Positions 9,344 through 23,668 of a stretch of DNA of 39,626 nucleotides are shown here, piece after piece. The notes beneath the pieces were generated by a model. The model was not told where the DNA came from, did not search any database, and saw only the letters and a list, made by a program, of their open reading frames with translations. Both the position numbers and the translations under genes were made by a program. Every line of letters starts with the position of its first letter. The stretch's first letter is position 1. This DNA comes from Pelomyxa schiedti (lineage: Eukaryota > Evosea > Pelobiontida > Pelomyxidae). The stretch covers positions 1 to 39,626 of the forward strand of contig JAHLWZ010000948.1 of assembly GCA_020536535.1 (NCBI GenBank). Reading direction: 5' to 3'.

Positions 9344-12300
9344 CTAGACCACCACTCTTACACAATTGTCTCCCCCCCCCTCCCCCTCCCCCTCACCAAC
9401 AAAGTGATTTGTTGAACCAAGTGCAATGACAGTGGGGGCATCAGTTTGAGAAGATGGAGTTGTTTTGGAGGTTTTGGGTCTTTTTGAAGCTTTTGGCTGA
9501 GTCACCCCTGAAACAGACCTCTCCTTGTGGATGCAAGCACCAATGGCCTCACAAAGACCCACAGCTACATCTAGACAAACTTGTACATCAAGGGAAAAGT
9601 GCCACTGAAACATTGAGCTTTTTCCCTCCATCTCCTCTTGTCCATAGAGTGTTAAACAGGTTAAAAAAGTGTTTCCCCACATTTTCCAGGCGTCGGTGCG
9701 CATGACAAGGCCCTCAGACCCATCGGTCATCAGTTCTCAGAAAAAACTCCGAGCGAAATCGTGGGGTTAGTGGTAATGAAGTCCGAAAACGAACCCCCAA
9801 AGCACAGGCACAACCTTCCAATGTTCTGTGCAAATGTTTTTAAGCTCATGCGGTACCATTTTTGGGTTTTTAGAGTAAACCCAATTTTTGCCACACCTCA
9901 ACACTGTTGGGTAAGGAATGTAATTGTTGTGTAAGATTGATTCTTTCTTCTGGATCCTGCACATGAAGAACTATCATCTTCTCAATTCTTCCCATCTGTG
10001 TGCATGATACACATTTAAGTGGTAGACTTACATAAGCGGAAAGACATACTTCCTGTTGACATAGTCTCTTTGTTATAAGGTCAATTAGAGTCAATCCTTG
10101 TTCCTGGGTGCACTGGTTGTGAGGTAAGGCTCTCATGTAAATATTGTAACTCTTAAGAATAATATCTCGCAGCGAGTTCAATGCAAGCTTTTGGTTGATG
10201 TTGGGCACAGTGTGCACTAGCCGACACAACTTCTCTTAAGGAAATCAGGTGTTTTTTATAGACGAGTAACAAGTGCCTTTTACCAGTGTTTTCACATCGG
10301 TTTGGTCTTCTAAGAGTAATTTGAGACCTTAGTGAGATACATTGAAATATGTAGTTTGTACCAGGGGTACTTGGCACATTGTCTTCCACCATGCCTGCAC
10401 AATATGTGTAAAGGCAATGAAAAGTAGACAGTATTACCATAGCACAGCTGATACTTACAACCATCAATCAGAGAGTGCAAAATGGCGGAGGAACCAAAAA
10501 GGAAGAGGGTGGAAGTGGACAAAATAATAAACTGCTTGTATGTACTCTACCAAAATGGTTGGGGGGAAAAAAAAAAAACGTGTTCTACCAGTGAGTTCGT
10601 TGCTGGATGTAGAAACTTCTCTAATGTTAGATACTCTGGTTCTTTGTATAAAGGAATATCACTTATAAAAATCGCAATTACTATCAATAAAAAAGATGTG
10701 AGAATGGTAAAGGAGAATAGGGATGTGAAACCAGGCTCAGGAGTTGCACTGCAGTAGGAAAAAAACTCGAGACATAGAGCCACAGATTGACTGCATGGGA
10801 CATTACATGAGAATCTAATATTCACTTTTTTGAGGTATTTGTAAGAGAAGGGAAAGCTAAAGGTTGTTACTACTACCTGCAGAATGCAAAGGAAGTGGTA
10901 GGGGTCTTTTTAACTCTGTACCTTTATTGGCTGAGATACAAAATATCAAAGGAATACACTCACATAACAGTGCCACACTTCGAAAGTCAACGATATTGCA
11001 TAAGTCAGTGTCCCAACTGCACAAAGAAATCTTTTCAAAGGCAATAGAGTCAAGAGGCACTTCAGCTACGGATTTGTGTATCCATATGCAGTTCGGCTTT
11101 AAGTCTACATTTAACATATTTAATAGATATAGCTAGATCTGTTGCTTATAGGTAGAAGAACACCTGTATAAACTCTGTAAGGTGTTGTCTTGAGCATATC
11201 CCTCCACAGAAAAGACCAGGGTTTGGCCAACTCAGTTGCCATGCTGTAACAAAACATTGCATGCTTGAGGTTTGTCATTGCATTGAGTGGTTCCTTGAAA
11301 ATTGTGCAATAAACCTACAGAAGGCTAGAAAGTATTAAATATGTACACACAGAGCATTGCAGCAGCGAATTTGGCAAGAGGCAGCAAGTCCAAGCAAAGG
11401 GTGGTGTTGCAAGGAGACCTCCATCGACAGGAACAACAGATAGCAAGCCACACCTGTTGAGATTGCTGCCAATTGCCTTCAGCTTTTCGCAGCTGAGGGA
11501 GCCCTCTGGAAAAAACAGAGTTTTTGATGAAAACTCCCAATCGGAACTCCCCCCAAGGTGGAGAAACGCGTCAAGGTCGTGCTGCTGGGCCTTGAGGTCC
11601 TTCACATAACTGAAATGATCCCCCAAAGAAAAAGGGAAAGAAATTGTAAAAAAAAACAGAAAAAAACAAAGGGACATACTGTTGCAGTGTTTGGGTCCAG
11701 GCATTTAGCACATACTGCTGCAGTGATGGCATTATCAACCTTTGACAGGACTCCTTGACTCTACCAAAAAAAAAAAAAAAAAAAAAAAATTACATTTACT
11801 GTACAATAACAAAAGGAGGGGGCCACATACTGGGATAGAAAAGCCTCAAAACAATAAGGGAGACCCGTGAGCAAGTTTGCCACCTTGGTGCATCATAATC
11901 CCCCTATAACAATGAAAGCTAAGATGACTAACCTTCTCCATCTCCACATCAGGGTTGGAACCAAAAATTGGGGAAGACAAGCCAAAGAAATGAACAAGTG
12001 CCTTCAGAATAAGAGAAGAGTCAAGGGCAGAGCCCTATATTTTGAGAATGCAGAATTAAAGTTAAAAAAAACCTAAAATGAAATCAAATAGAAGGAGCAC
12101 AAACCAGGCATGACTTGAAGACTTTACGGGGGAGGCCTGAATGAAGCAAAACCAAGGCATCAGGCCCAGATATAAAGACTGTTGTCCTAGCAGAGGTCCG
12201 CATATGATCCAAAGTCATGAATGCAGTTTGAAATTTGCTCTTATCTTCTTCCTATCAGTAGTTTGTGTTAGTGTTGGCTGAGTGGCAAAAATGATACAAA

Positions 12301-13008
12301 CTGCAAATTGACAGTGTGTGAAATGCATGATTTGATGTAGATGTAGCAGTTGCTGCTGGTTCAGCACTGTTGCTTTTTTGTAAAAAAAAAAAGTGTTAGT
12401 GTTATGCTGCAGCATAGTATGGTGAGGATGTTACCAGTAGAACAGGCACTCAACAAAAAAGAGAATGGCTTTTCAAAATAAGGCAAATGCAAAGCTTGTG
12501 CAAGCTCTTTGACATTGGAGGGCACTTCTTCCCCCCCTGTTTTTTAAATTAAAACAGTGCTGTGTGTGGGGTTGTTAGGCTGTGAAGTACCCCAGACAGC
12601 ATAGATGCAGCTTGAACCACTACTGATATGTTCTGCCACTTCATGGAACTCCGGCGTGGAGAAGAATAATGGCAGTGGGCTGACTTGTGGTGGACAATTC
12701 TCCCAGTAAAGAACTGCTGACCCAACACTTGGTTGGTAACGTCTTTCAACAACAATGTTGGAAGAGGAGGTGATTGTTGCCTGAGGTGCGTTTTTCGCCG
12801 CTGTTGTTGCTTGAGTCGTGTTAGAGCAGTCGGGTTGGGGGATATCTTCGTTGTCAGACTCCTGGTTTTCATCTTCTTCACTGTCCACCATCACCTCCTC
12901 CTCCTCCCCTCCTCCCCCCTCTGCCTCTTCATCTGAGACCGTCGTGTGTGCTGCTGTGCTGCATTCTGTGGAGTCAGCCAGCCTCGGCCCGCGTCCTGGT
13001 TCCTGCAT
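9344..13008 (-). CDS. Unrecognised large multi-exon gene, about 930 aa
   Basis: I could not assign a family. The start ATG is at 13008 (MQEPGRGPR). About 19 exons chain in compatible phases, for example 13008-12591, then from 12536 after a 54-nt intron, through 11704-11350 and 11290-10900, to the last exon, which ends with TAG at 9346-9344. The N-terminus is very acidic (EEEE and SDEE clusters). The body is helical, with segments such as FKEPLNAMTNLKHAMFCYS and LNQQQLLHLHQIMHF. Two hydrophobic stretches occur near 10650-10720 and 10480-10540 (LFSFTILTSFLLIVIAIFI and FIILSTSTLFLFGSS); these may be solenoid helices or membrane spans. The C-terminus is Lys/Ser/Thr-rich, then Gly-Glu repeats, and its last eight codons lie in the inverted repeat. 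A helical-repeat nuclear protein is possible, but this is a guess. Confidence 0.68.
9371..9393 (-). other. Potential G-quadruplex tract
   Basis: The minus strand carries three G-runs of 5, 5 and 9 separated by single A residues, enough for four tracts of at least three G. It encodes the Gly-Glu repeat near the C-terminus of the large gene and begins 5 bp outside the end of the inverted repeat at 9366. Confidence 0.7.
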
Positions 13009-13885
13009 GCAGCCTGCCGGGTGCGAGTGCGAGTGCTAGTGCCCTGCTTTTGGGTGGCCGTGCGGGTTCGATTGGAGTAGGTCCGACGCAACGTGACGGC
13101 AACAAAAAAAAAAAAAAAAAAAAAAGGATGCTTACTTGATTGTTTCACTATTTCACACTAACTAGCGTAGCGCGACAGAATCGACTGCCAATCGCCGAGA
13201 GAAGAAAGAATAGAACAGCTAGTCACGGCACCTTCTCCGACTGGGTGCTTTCAAAAAAAAAAAAAGTAATTGCTTTTCGTGTTGCCGATAGAACTCACAC
13301 GAAGTTACCAGTTACCAACTTCGTTCTGTTCTTTGAAGCCCCAGGAGCCGCTCCGTTAGCCGTTCCCTTGCTGGTGTGGGTGACGGATTAGGACTTACAC
13401 CGATTTGCCAGTCGCTTCTGTCGTTTTTTTTTTTTTCCCTTTTTTTCTAACCCAGGCACAACAAAACAGCACTGACGACCAGTGTCAACAACACCCCGGC
13501 TCTTGGGGGTGGGTAACCCAACAAACGGCGGCCGTTACGGCGCGACACCGCCATGCCATGACAACTCCCGTTTTTCCCGTGTGGCGCGGGCCTTGTGCCT
13601 TCTGTGATCCCCCCCAGTCGGGCAGCATTGTGCCTGTTCCTTGCCACCCCGGGGAGTCTTTCCTTTGGCGCTCGCAGCACCGCCAATTCACCATCGTGTA
13701 GCCCCTTTGGCCCGGCGAAGGGGCTCTCCTGTATTGAAAATCTACGGCCCTTCGAAATCAATCTTCAGTACCATCATCACCGAGAGCCTCCTGCCAAACA
13801 AAGCAACTCGAGAGTTTCGATCAAAACAAGATTAAAAATTCGGAACAAAAAGAACGAAAACATCACCATTAAACAAACAAAAATA
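13009..13885. promoter_or_regulatory. Divergent intergenic region, about 880 bp
   Basis: It lies between the start codons of the large minus-strand gene and the PH/coiled-coil gene. It holds homopolymer runs (A21 near 13104, A13 near 13253, T-runs near 13425) and moderately GC-rich stretches. Several ORFs of 60-130 codons cross it on both strands without recognisable domains. Unseen 5' exons or a small gene cannot be excluded. Confidence 0.45.
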
Positions 13886-16800
13886 ATGGCAGCCAGGACA
13901 CCCGAAGTAAAGGTCAACATAAGCCTCAATAACACCAGTCTTCCAAAGCCTCGAACCACGCACATTATTTCTCTTTGCGGTCTCTATCACTGAATTTTTG
14001 AAACAGGGATGGTTGATTAAAAAACCAGAGGGAAGGGGTGCCTCAAAGAAAAGGTGGTTTTATCTGTCCCCTGACAATAGATACTTGCACTACTGCAAAA
14101 AAGAAGGAGATGGTATCCACTTTCGTTACTTTTTGTCTCCTTACCACTAAACAAAAATTTGAAGGTAAGAGTTTGGGCGCCATTGACCTAAAAGCCGTTA
14201 AAATGGTAAAAGAAGTTGATAAACGGGTATGAATCATACAGCTGTATCCACAGTGTTTCTAAATTTTTTCTCCATTCACATAAAGGAAGGGTCTTTCACA
14301 ATTAGTACCCCAGAACGAACTTTCGAACTTCGCACTGTGACGCCAGAAGAATTACCCCTCTGGTACACATACATATTTTTTTTGAAGTACTCACTATGGG
14401 AAAAGGATCAAGTTAATACAACAAGCTGTTATAAGAGCTGATACTCCCGGTGAAGACATGATGTTACAAGCTCAGGTTTGGTGCCGCCAGCCATTCCTCT
14501 TCTTATTCAATTGCCAGAGGGCGAAAGAGAGCGAGATAACTGCACTACGAACAGAGATTTCTGCATCTAAGATGGCCTTCGAAAAGTAAGTAGAAATTCC
14601 CACATTAATATTGTTAATGCGGAAGAAAAAAAGAGAGATAGCCCTCCTCAAAAAACACTTACAAGAAAAAACGGAAGAATGCAATGTGGTCACTGCCAAA
14701 GCTACACAATTTGAGCAACAAGTATCTCTCTTGCAATCTTCCAAGGAAGCTGTAGAAAAAAATATGGCAATAATGAAATCCGATATGGAACAGGTTTTCA
14801 CCTTCTAGTTCAGTCTTTATCTAATACTTGTGAAGCAAACTGCTACTGAGGTGAAAGCAAAAGAGGTATGCTCACCCATTTCGTTGAATTGTTTTTAAAC
14901 AAAACAACCAGGACTTGAAGAGAGAGCTAGATGAAAGCAAAACGGTAGGATTTTCATGTCGTTTCCCATCATCTAATGCTTACCTACTAGGAATCTCAAA
15001 AAACCATCTCCGCTCTTCAATCGGATGTAGAAGATCTCAAACTAGAACTCAAAAAGGAGGCTGAAAAGCCAACACAAGATAATGCTCAGCTTCAGAGATA
15101 TGCAGCTGAGAATAGCTTATATCAGAATAAGATCCGAGAGTTGGAGATGAAACTGCAGGGTGAACGCAGTGACATTGCGAATAAACTGCGTAACAGTGAA
15201 CAGAGAGTTGAAGGAGAACGACTGGAGGGGGAGAGACGATTCAAAGATATGGAGGACAAACTAGTAGAAAAGGATAATAGGATTAAAGAAATCGAAAATG
15301 AGCGCAACGAAATGTCAAAGAGATTACGGGAGAAAGAGGAAGCCATGGGCGCGAAAATGTGTGTTGCAAGTTTGTTCAACCACTTCTAACCTTTCTTTTC
15401 ATCACTCCTTTATATTCATGGCATTATCTAGTGCAGAGCACACTGAGGCACTTTCCAAGTTGGCCTCACAGCTACATGCTGCAACTGACCAGCATTCCTC
15501 CTCGTCTCGCAAGTTTGAATTGGAGAAACAAGATCTGATGTCACAGATCCAAGAAGCTACTACCAAACAGACCCTGCAGGAGCACACAATAAACGAATTG
15601 ACAACGAAGCTTAGTGAGAGAGAAAAGGCTCTTACAGAATTGAAGGAAACCAAAGACAGTTTCCAGACCCAGGACATACAACATAGAAGCGAGTTGACAC
15701 AAATCAGAGATGCTAACGCCGTTCTCACTCAACGTATTGGGTGGGTGAATGACGAAAATGAAAGATTAAAAAAGCAACTGGATGAGCAGAAAAGACGCAT
15801 TAAAGATGCGGAGTCAATGGTTGCAGACAAAGTCCGCAATTTTGAGGAGCAATTGCAACATTCTACTGAGAAAGCAAATTCCCTAGCATTACAATTGCAG
15901 CGAGTTGAAGCCTCTCGTCAATCTGAGCAGGCGGCCTTCTCCAGAGAACGGGAGGAGTTAACAGATAAGCTTTCCACAGCTGAAAATGACTGGGGGCGAA
16001 AGCATGCAGCTGCTCTTCGCGAAGCAGAGCTGAGTGCACAGCGACTTAAAGTTGCACAAGAGGAAGCAGAGAGTAATCATCTACTTATTGCAAAGCAAAA
16101 AGCTGAGTTGGCAGCAGCTTCTGAGAAGCTCTCAGCAGCTAATTTAGCTTGTGCAGAGTTGCAGAAAAGTCTCGCCAGCAAGCAGGATGAATTGAAAGCT
16201 GCTGAGGATAGATGCACAAAGCGTGTGCAGGAGTTAGAAGACGAAGTGTCAAAAATCAGGCAAGCGAATACAGAGACGGCGTCAAAGTACCAGAGAGCGG
16301 AACTTGATTTAAAAGCCAAGATACAACATGCCAGCGATCTTGAGCAACTTCTCTCTGATACTCAAAATAGCAACTCCCAAATACAAACTGAAAAAGTTAA
16401 ACTCGAGTCCGATTTGAGCCAGGCACGAAGCGCAAATGCACAACTTAACCTCAAGTTTACCGATGTAGAAGCTTCTCTCTCAAAAAAAACCAAAGAAAGT
16501 GAAGAGCAGCAACGTTCTCTCTCTTCACAGTTACAAACTTTCAAAACGACTGCTGCCTCCGCCGCTTCTCAGATTGAGGCTCTCAACACAGAGAAGAAGC
16601 AAATAGCCCAAAAGGTGGAGGTACTGGAACAGAAGCTACTAGCCGAGCAAGAGTCCAGACAGAAACTAATGGAGACCATTTCAAAAGTTGATAATGCTGA
16701 AGGTAGCTTAGCTATTTTAAAGGGTGAAGTGGATTCCCTCAAGCAGCAAGTTTCCAAGGAAAAAGAGGAGAAAGATCAAATTGCGACTCAATTTGACGGG

Positions 16801-19288
16801 ATGCGTGACCAACAACAGAAGACTCAATTGCAACTTGAAACAGCGCAGCGTGAGTTGGAGCAAGTTAAGCAAGAAGCCAGCAACTCCGATAAGGACCTAC
16901 AGAATGCACGAAGTCAACTTCAGGAGGCTGAAATCAAATTACGTGATGCACAACACGCCAATACTGCCCAAATCGAGGAACTTGGTTCACTCAAGGCAAA
17001 GGTTGCTGAATTACATGACAAAAACCAGGCGCTTGAGCTGCAACTGAAGAAAGAGCGACAGGAGTTGAATATGCGCATATCCGATCTCTCCACTTCAGTT
17101 TCTGTAGCCCAAACTGGCATGGAACAAGCAAAAGCAGCACTCACTGCAGAAAGTGACCAGGTTTCAAGACTTAGAAAGGAAGTAGAGACGTGGCACAATA
17201 GCTATAAACAAGCAAACGAATCAACAACCTCTCTTAAGGATAAATTGAAGAAACGCAAATCTGCCATAAAGACACTTACTATGAATGAAGAAACAACCAA
17301 AAAGCGCGTGGAAGAGTTGACCCTTGAAGTGGAGAAGCAACAACAATCTGCCTCAAGGCAAGTACGAGACATTACTCAACAGCTGGAGGCAGAAAGATTG
17401 GCACATCAATCTACAGTTACTGAAGTCCAAGAATTAAGGACAAAGATTTCAAAGGCGCAACAAGACCAACGGAAGGCAGCTACTGGTATGTTCCTTTCCT
17501 GAGATTTTCGCTCACACTTTATCAGAGTTGGGGGCAGCTACCGATTCCGCAAGAGACGAAGCCACTAGAGCGAAGCTGGAGGCAGAACAACTTAAGCGCG
17601 ATATTGAACAGTTAAAAAAACAAGTGAAGCAGCTTCAGGATGAAAAAACTCAACTGGAGACAGCTGCTGAAACCAGTGACAAAGAACGCTCAGCGGCAGT
17701 GGAGAAACAAACAACAACACATTACCAACTCCAACAAGTGCAAGCCGAGCTTAAAGCTAAGGTGGATGAATGTGCTTCACTGACCGCTCTTCTGGAAAAT
17801 AGAAAGAGAGCTGCAGCATCGGCTAGTGAACAAGAAGCAAATATGAATGCGGCAAGTAAAGAAGAATTGGAAAAAGCAAAGAAGGAACTGGAAGACTGGA
17901 AAGAGAAGGCTCGATTAGAGAAGCACGGAAAAAGACTTGCTGAAGATGCAACTGCGAACCTCAAAGGAAAACTCTTAATGTTGGAGAAAGATGTTCAATC
18001 CAAAACAGAAGCCCTCAAAAAGGAAAGGGAAGCAACTTCAACTACACGTATGTTGAAGACTTTACAATATGTTTTTTTTTTAATTTTAATTACTGTTGAA
18101 AAGGAGGTGAAATGGCTGCTCTGGAAGATACTATAAAGCTATTGACGCAGCAACTGGATGCACAGGTTTGTTTGTGAACTTTTTAATACCTAGCAAGACC
18201 CTTTTTTTTGTTCAGAACAAGTCGTTTGCCAGTAGGTCCCCTGCTTCCAGTGAAGTGGTATTTTATTGTTTCGTCATCCCCTTGACTCAGTGAGTTTCCT
18301 TCAGATGACCTTGAAAAATAAAATTCAAATTCTGGAAGCGGAGAAGCAGCAACTTGAGGATGACTTCAACAACAAGCAACTTGCGTGGAATGAGGAGAAG
18401 GCCGAGCTGGAAACCGTCAGTCTCCACTCTTTAAACAAATCCGACTACCTATGCTGACATCCCACAGAGGATGACGGAAGGAGGTGGACCTGCCATTGCC
18501 TTCCTTAAGCAAGAGAACGAGGCTCTCACACGCAGATGTGCTCTTGCAGAAGAAGAACTTTCCACACGCATTAAGAAAATTGATGATACCTTGGAAGCCG
18601 CGCAGGTATCATCCCCAACTAAAGAGCTTCTCGCACTTTGACTGTTTTCTTTATTCAAAAACAGAGTTTCTTGTCTGGCAAAACATCCAAGCTATTGGTT
18701 GCCAAGCTAGAGGCATCCAAGAATCCTTTCGCTGAAGAAATCAGTGCCTACAAATCACACAGTTCAATGCTCATGGTGGAAGTGAGCACCCCCCTGTTGG
18801 TTCATCACTTGCACTAATAATTCCCATCACGCAGATGAATCGGTTGCAAAACGAAGTCAAACTCAAAGATGCCCAACTCTCCCGCCTACGGAAAGACCTG
18901 GACAGCAGACCGGCTAAATCAAGCCACACCACAACCTCTACTACTTCTGCCGCCGCACCGGCTCCCGATCCAAGAATCGCCGAGCTGGAGGAGTTGAAGT
19001 CTAGATACTTCCTCACCCTCGGAAGATCAATCAAGCTACAGGGTTCTCTTCTTGGCTGGTTTTTTCCCTCTTCCCTTAATTTAAACTAGAAATTTATGTT
19101 TCATCTGATTCAATTAACAAACACACAACCCCATTCTGAGGTGCCGTTCAACTTGACTTACTTTCCCCAGGTATTCCAATGTTGACCTTGATGAACTGTA
19201 TGAAACAGTACTAAGGGACAATATTCCACTTGATAAATGGCCAGCGTGGGTCACTGAACAAGTCCAACGTGCCAAACAACTTCTGTAA
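13886..19288 (+). CDS. PH-domain long coiled-coil protein, about 1,400 aa
   Basis: The first exons are 13886-13912, 14007-14112, 14165-14226, 14286-14362 and from 14406. They spell a PH domain: GWLIKKPEGRGASKKRWFYL, later GSFTISTPERTFELRTV, and the C-terminal helix with its conserved Trp (PEELPLW). From about 14500 onward the protein is almost all heptad-rich, charged coiled coil. The largest exon runs about 15437-17487, followed by 17524-18048 and a series of short exons. A Ser/Thr/Ala/Pro break occurs near 18910-18970. The last exon ends DKWPAWVTEQVQRAKQLL and stops with TAA at 19286-19288. The phase of the final junction is unsettled. The architecture fits a membrane-tethering or cytoskeletal scaffold bound to phosphoinositides. 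No kinase, GAP or clear GRIP domain is visible. Confidence 0.85.
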
Positions 19289-19422
19289 ACTCCCAAAAGT
19301 ATTATTAGCTGGTATTTTAATACACCGCGTTTATTTGACTCCTCCAAAAAAAGAAGAGTCTTCTGTTTCAGCAGTTTGGTTTTTTGGTGTTTTAGTGGTG
19401 GGTCTATTGTGAGGTATTTGCA
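19289..19422. other. Convergent intergenic gap
   Basis: About 134 bp lie between the stop of the PH/coiled-coil gene and the stop of CTP synthase. It must hold both 3' ends. No other feature was seen. Confidence 0.6.
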
Positions 19423-21812
<2,390 letters not shown>

Positions 21813-22243
21813 TTTTTAATATCGCCTTTGATCAGATGGAACGGCAGATCTGGATTAAGTTCCGGGCACGCCAAACACAGTAAAACCCTGCACCTAATCC
21901 ACGCAACGCACGAATGCAACTGCATAAGGTTCTTTGTTTGGGAAGGCACAGGCACACCAACACGCGCTCCCTCGAGGATTCCTTTTGGACCGTTTTGGCC
22001 TCCTTTGGGTGGAAGCTTTTTTTGGTTGTTTTTTTTTGTTTTGTTGTCACAACACTGTGATGCAAACAATGAGTGGTCTGTATGTAGGACAAGAAGAAAG
22101 GTGCAAGTCGGAATTAACTTTCACTAAAGCTTCTCACGTTCTTTGTCCAAATGAAATATTTTTCTGTTTTTAGGTTAACACAGGGGGATGTGTAAGAGGG
22201 CATACCTGGGTACCAAACCACTCAGCTAGAAGTGATGTGGGTG
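21813..22243. other. Intergenic region upstream of CTP synthase
   Basis: It lies between prefoldin 6 (its 3' end) and the CTP synthase start, both on the minus strand. It has T-rich tracts near 22017-22045. ORFs of up to about 117 codons cross it without domains. I see no supported gene. Confidence 0.5.
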
Positions 22244-22737
22244 TTAGTGGCCACTGGCTTGCATCTGTTGTTGTCTAAGGGCAACAAGGCGATCTCTTTG
22301 TGCCACGGTCTTTCCTTCCAATTCAGTGGTATCCGCTTCAGTCTTTTTCAGCTCTGAATTAATGAACTCGATGCGTTTTCGAACATTGGAACGCGCTTCC
22401 GATGTCTCTTGTGCTATCAATACAGGTCCAACGAGTTTGAACACCTAAAATACAAACAAAGGCAGCAAAAATGCTAGGTAAATAAAATAGCCAAAAAAAA
22501 AAGGGGGAGTTAGAGGACACACTTGGGCACTGGCGTCAACTGCTTCCAATTCTTGGGATACGAGTTGGTTCTCATTCAATTGCGTGAGTAACTTTTCTTT
22601 TTTCCTTGTTGACTCCTCAAGTTGCTTCTGAAGACTACGAAACTTCCTGCCCTTACACACACAAATGACGCCAGTCAGCTCAAAACAACCATTTCATTTG
22701 TCTTCGGTACCTCGTCTTCAAGATCCAGCGCCGTCAT
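22244..22737 (-). CDS. Prefoldin subunit 6 (beta type)
   Basis: Beta-type subunit of the hexameric prefoldin co-chaperone, which delivers actin and tubulin to the CCT chaperonin. Three exons (22737-22711, 22651-22523, 22444-22244) give 118 residues, the usual size for the family. Features are an N-terminal coiled-coil helix, the central hairpin around VFKLVGPVL, and a C-terminal coiled-coil helix (RKRIEFINSELKKTEAD). The first exon is only nine codons (MTALDLEDE). It is divergent from GAR1 with 199 bp between start codons. Confidence 0.92.
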
Positions 22738-22936
22738 CACTCAACGATTTATTCTTGAATAGTGATTTCGTTAGCCGTAGATTCTCCTGATCCGGAGTCT
22801 TGGGCTTAGATTGATAGATTGGCAGGTTTCTAATGTGTCTCGGCAATTGCACAGTTGGTAATTAATCTAGCGAGATTCTGTCTTCATTTCATAAAAACTA
22901 AAAAACCAAGCACCATCAAGCGTTGCGGTCGGCACG
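22738..22936. promoter_or_regulatory. Divergent prefoldin 6 / GAR1 promoter region
   Basis: A 199-bp gap between two start codons, so probably a shared bidirectional promoter for two housekeeping genes. No canonical TATA box is obvious. Confidence 0.5.
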
Positions 22937-23668
22937 ATGTCGTGGGGAGCTCCCAGAGGTGATTTCCGTGGTGGGCGTGGCGGAGCCGGTTTTCGCGGAG
23001 GACGCGGAGGAGATTTCCGCGGTGGTCGCGGTGGCTCCCGAGGCGGTTTCCGTGGAGGACGCGGCGGGCGAGATTTCGCGCCAATGGGACCCCCTGAATC
23101 AGTGATTGAAATCGCTTCATTTATGCACGGTAGTTACCCCTTTTTTTTTTTGTTAAAAAAAAAAACCCTTGCTCTCCGTCTCTTGTTCTTGCTCTGACTT
23201 GGTTTTAGCTGCGGAAAGCGATTTGGTATGCAAAATACTGCTTGACAACAAGGTAATTTGTTGGTTTCTGGAAGTGGGGGTTTTATTTATTCCATCCAGG
23301 TGCCGATGTTCAACAGTTCCATATTTCTCAGCAACAAGGTCGAAGTCGGAAAACTTGACGAAATCTTTGGCCCATGGAACGAAGTTTACTTCACCGTTAA
23401 GCCTGCAGAGGGCGTATTGGCTTCATCGTTCAAAGCCGGTGATAAGGTGTACATTTCTCCGGACAGACTCCTCCCCAAGGACATGTTTAAAGATGAGGAA
23501 AAAGCACAGAGAGGAAGAGGCGGTGCTAGAGGAGCCCGCGGTGGAAGGGGAGGCAGAGGTGGAAGAGGATCCTTTGGAGCCCGTGGCGGCAGGGGTGGAA
23601 GAGGATCCTTTGGTGGAGGCCGTGGGGGAAGGGGTGGTGCTCCAAGGGGCAGAGGAAGAGGTTTCTGA
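22937..23668 (+). CDS. GAR1: H/ACA snoRNP protein GAR1
   Basis: Component of H/ACA ribonucleoproteins, which guide pseudouridylation of rRNA and snRNA in the nucleolus. Exons 22937-23129, 23209-23252 and 23300-23668 give 201 residues. An N-terminal Gly/Arg-rich segment of FRGGRGG repeats is followed by the conserved core ([55 protein letters not shown]) and a C-terminal RGG domain. Two GAR segments flanking the core match the yeast and animal protein. The RGG repeats generate long open frames in other phases, which I regard as shadows. Confidence 0.97.

Larger units (their letters stand above)
6817..9366. repeat. Large inverted repeat, arms about 1,189 bp, spacer 172 bp
   Basis: The left arm (6817-8005) and right arm (8178-9366) are reverse complements, centred at 8091.5. 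Every ORF in one arm has an identical mirror in the other. I noticed only three substitutions: near the outer end, near the inner end, and one within the subterminal poly-T segment. The spacer 8006-8177 is unrelated between sides. No target-site duplication is evident at the outer ends. The arms contain a two-exon ORF and a nested TIR element each. Near-identity suggests recent duplication or ongoing gene conversion. An assembly artefact is possible, but the unique spacer and the scattered differences argue against it. Confidence 0.93.

Noticed and set aside
10482-10757. Plus-strand ORF starting MAEEPKRKRVEV with an SV40-like nuclear signal
   Set aside because: The minus strand here carries exons that chain in compatible phases with the large gene on both sides; the plus-strand frame finds no good continuation.
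10864-11136. Plus-strand ORF whose end resembles the CDC45 segment around HFGFK
   Set aside because: The resemblance is limited to about a dozen residues, no other CDC45 landmark follows, and the opposite strand fits the large gene.
13054-13080. B-box-like GGGTTCGATTGG suggesting a tRNA
   Set aside because: The final conserved C is missing and no A box or cloverleaf can be drawn upstream.
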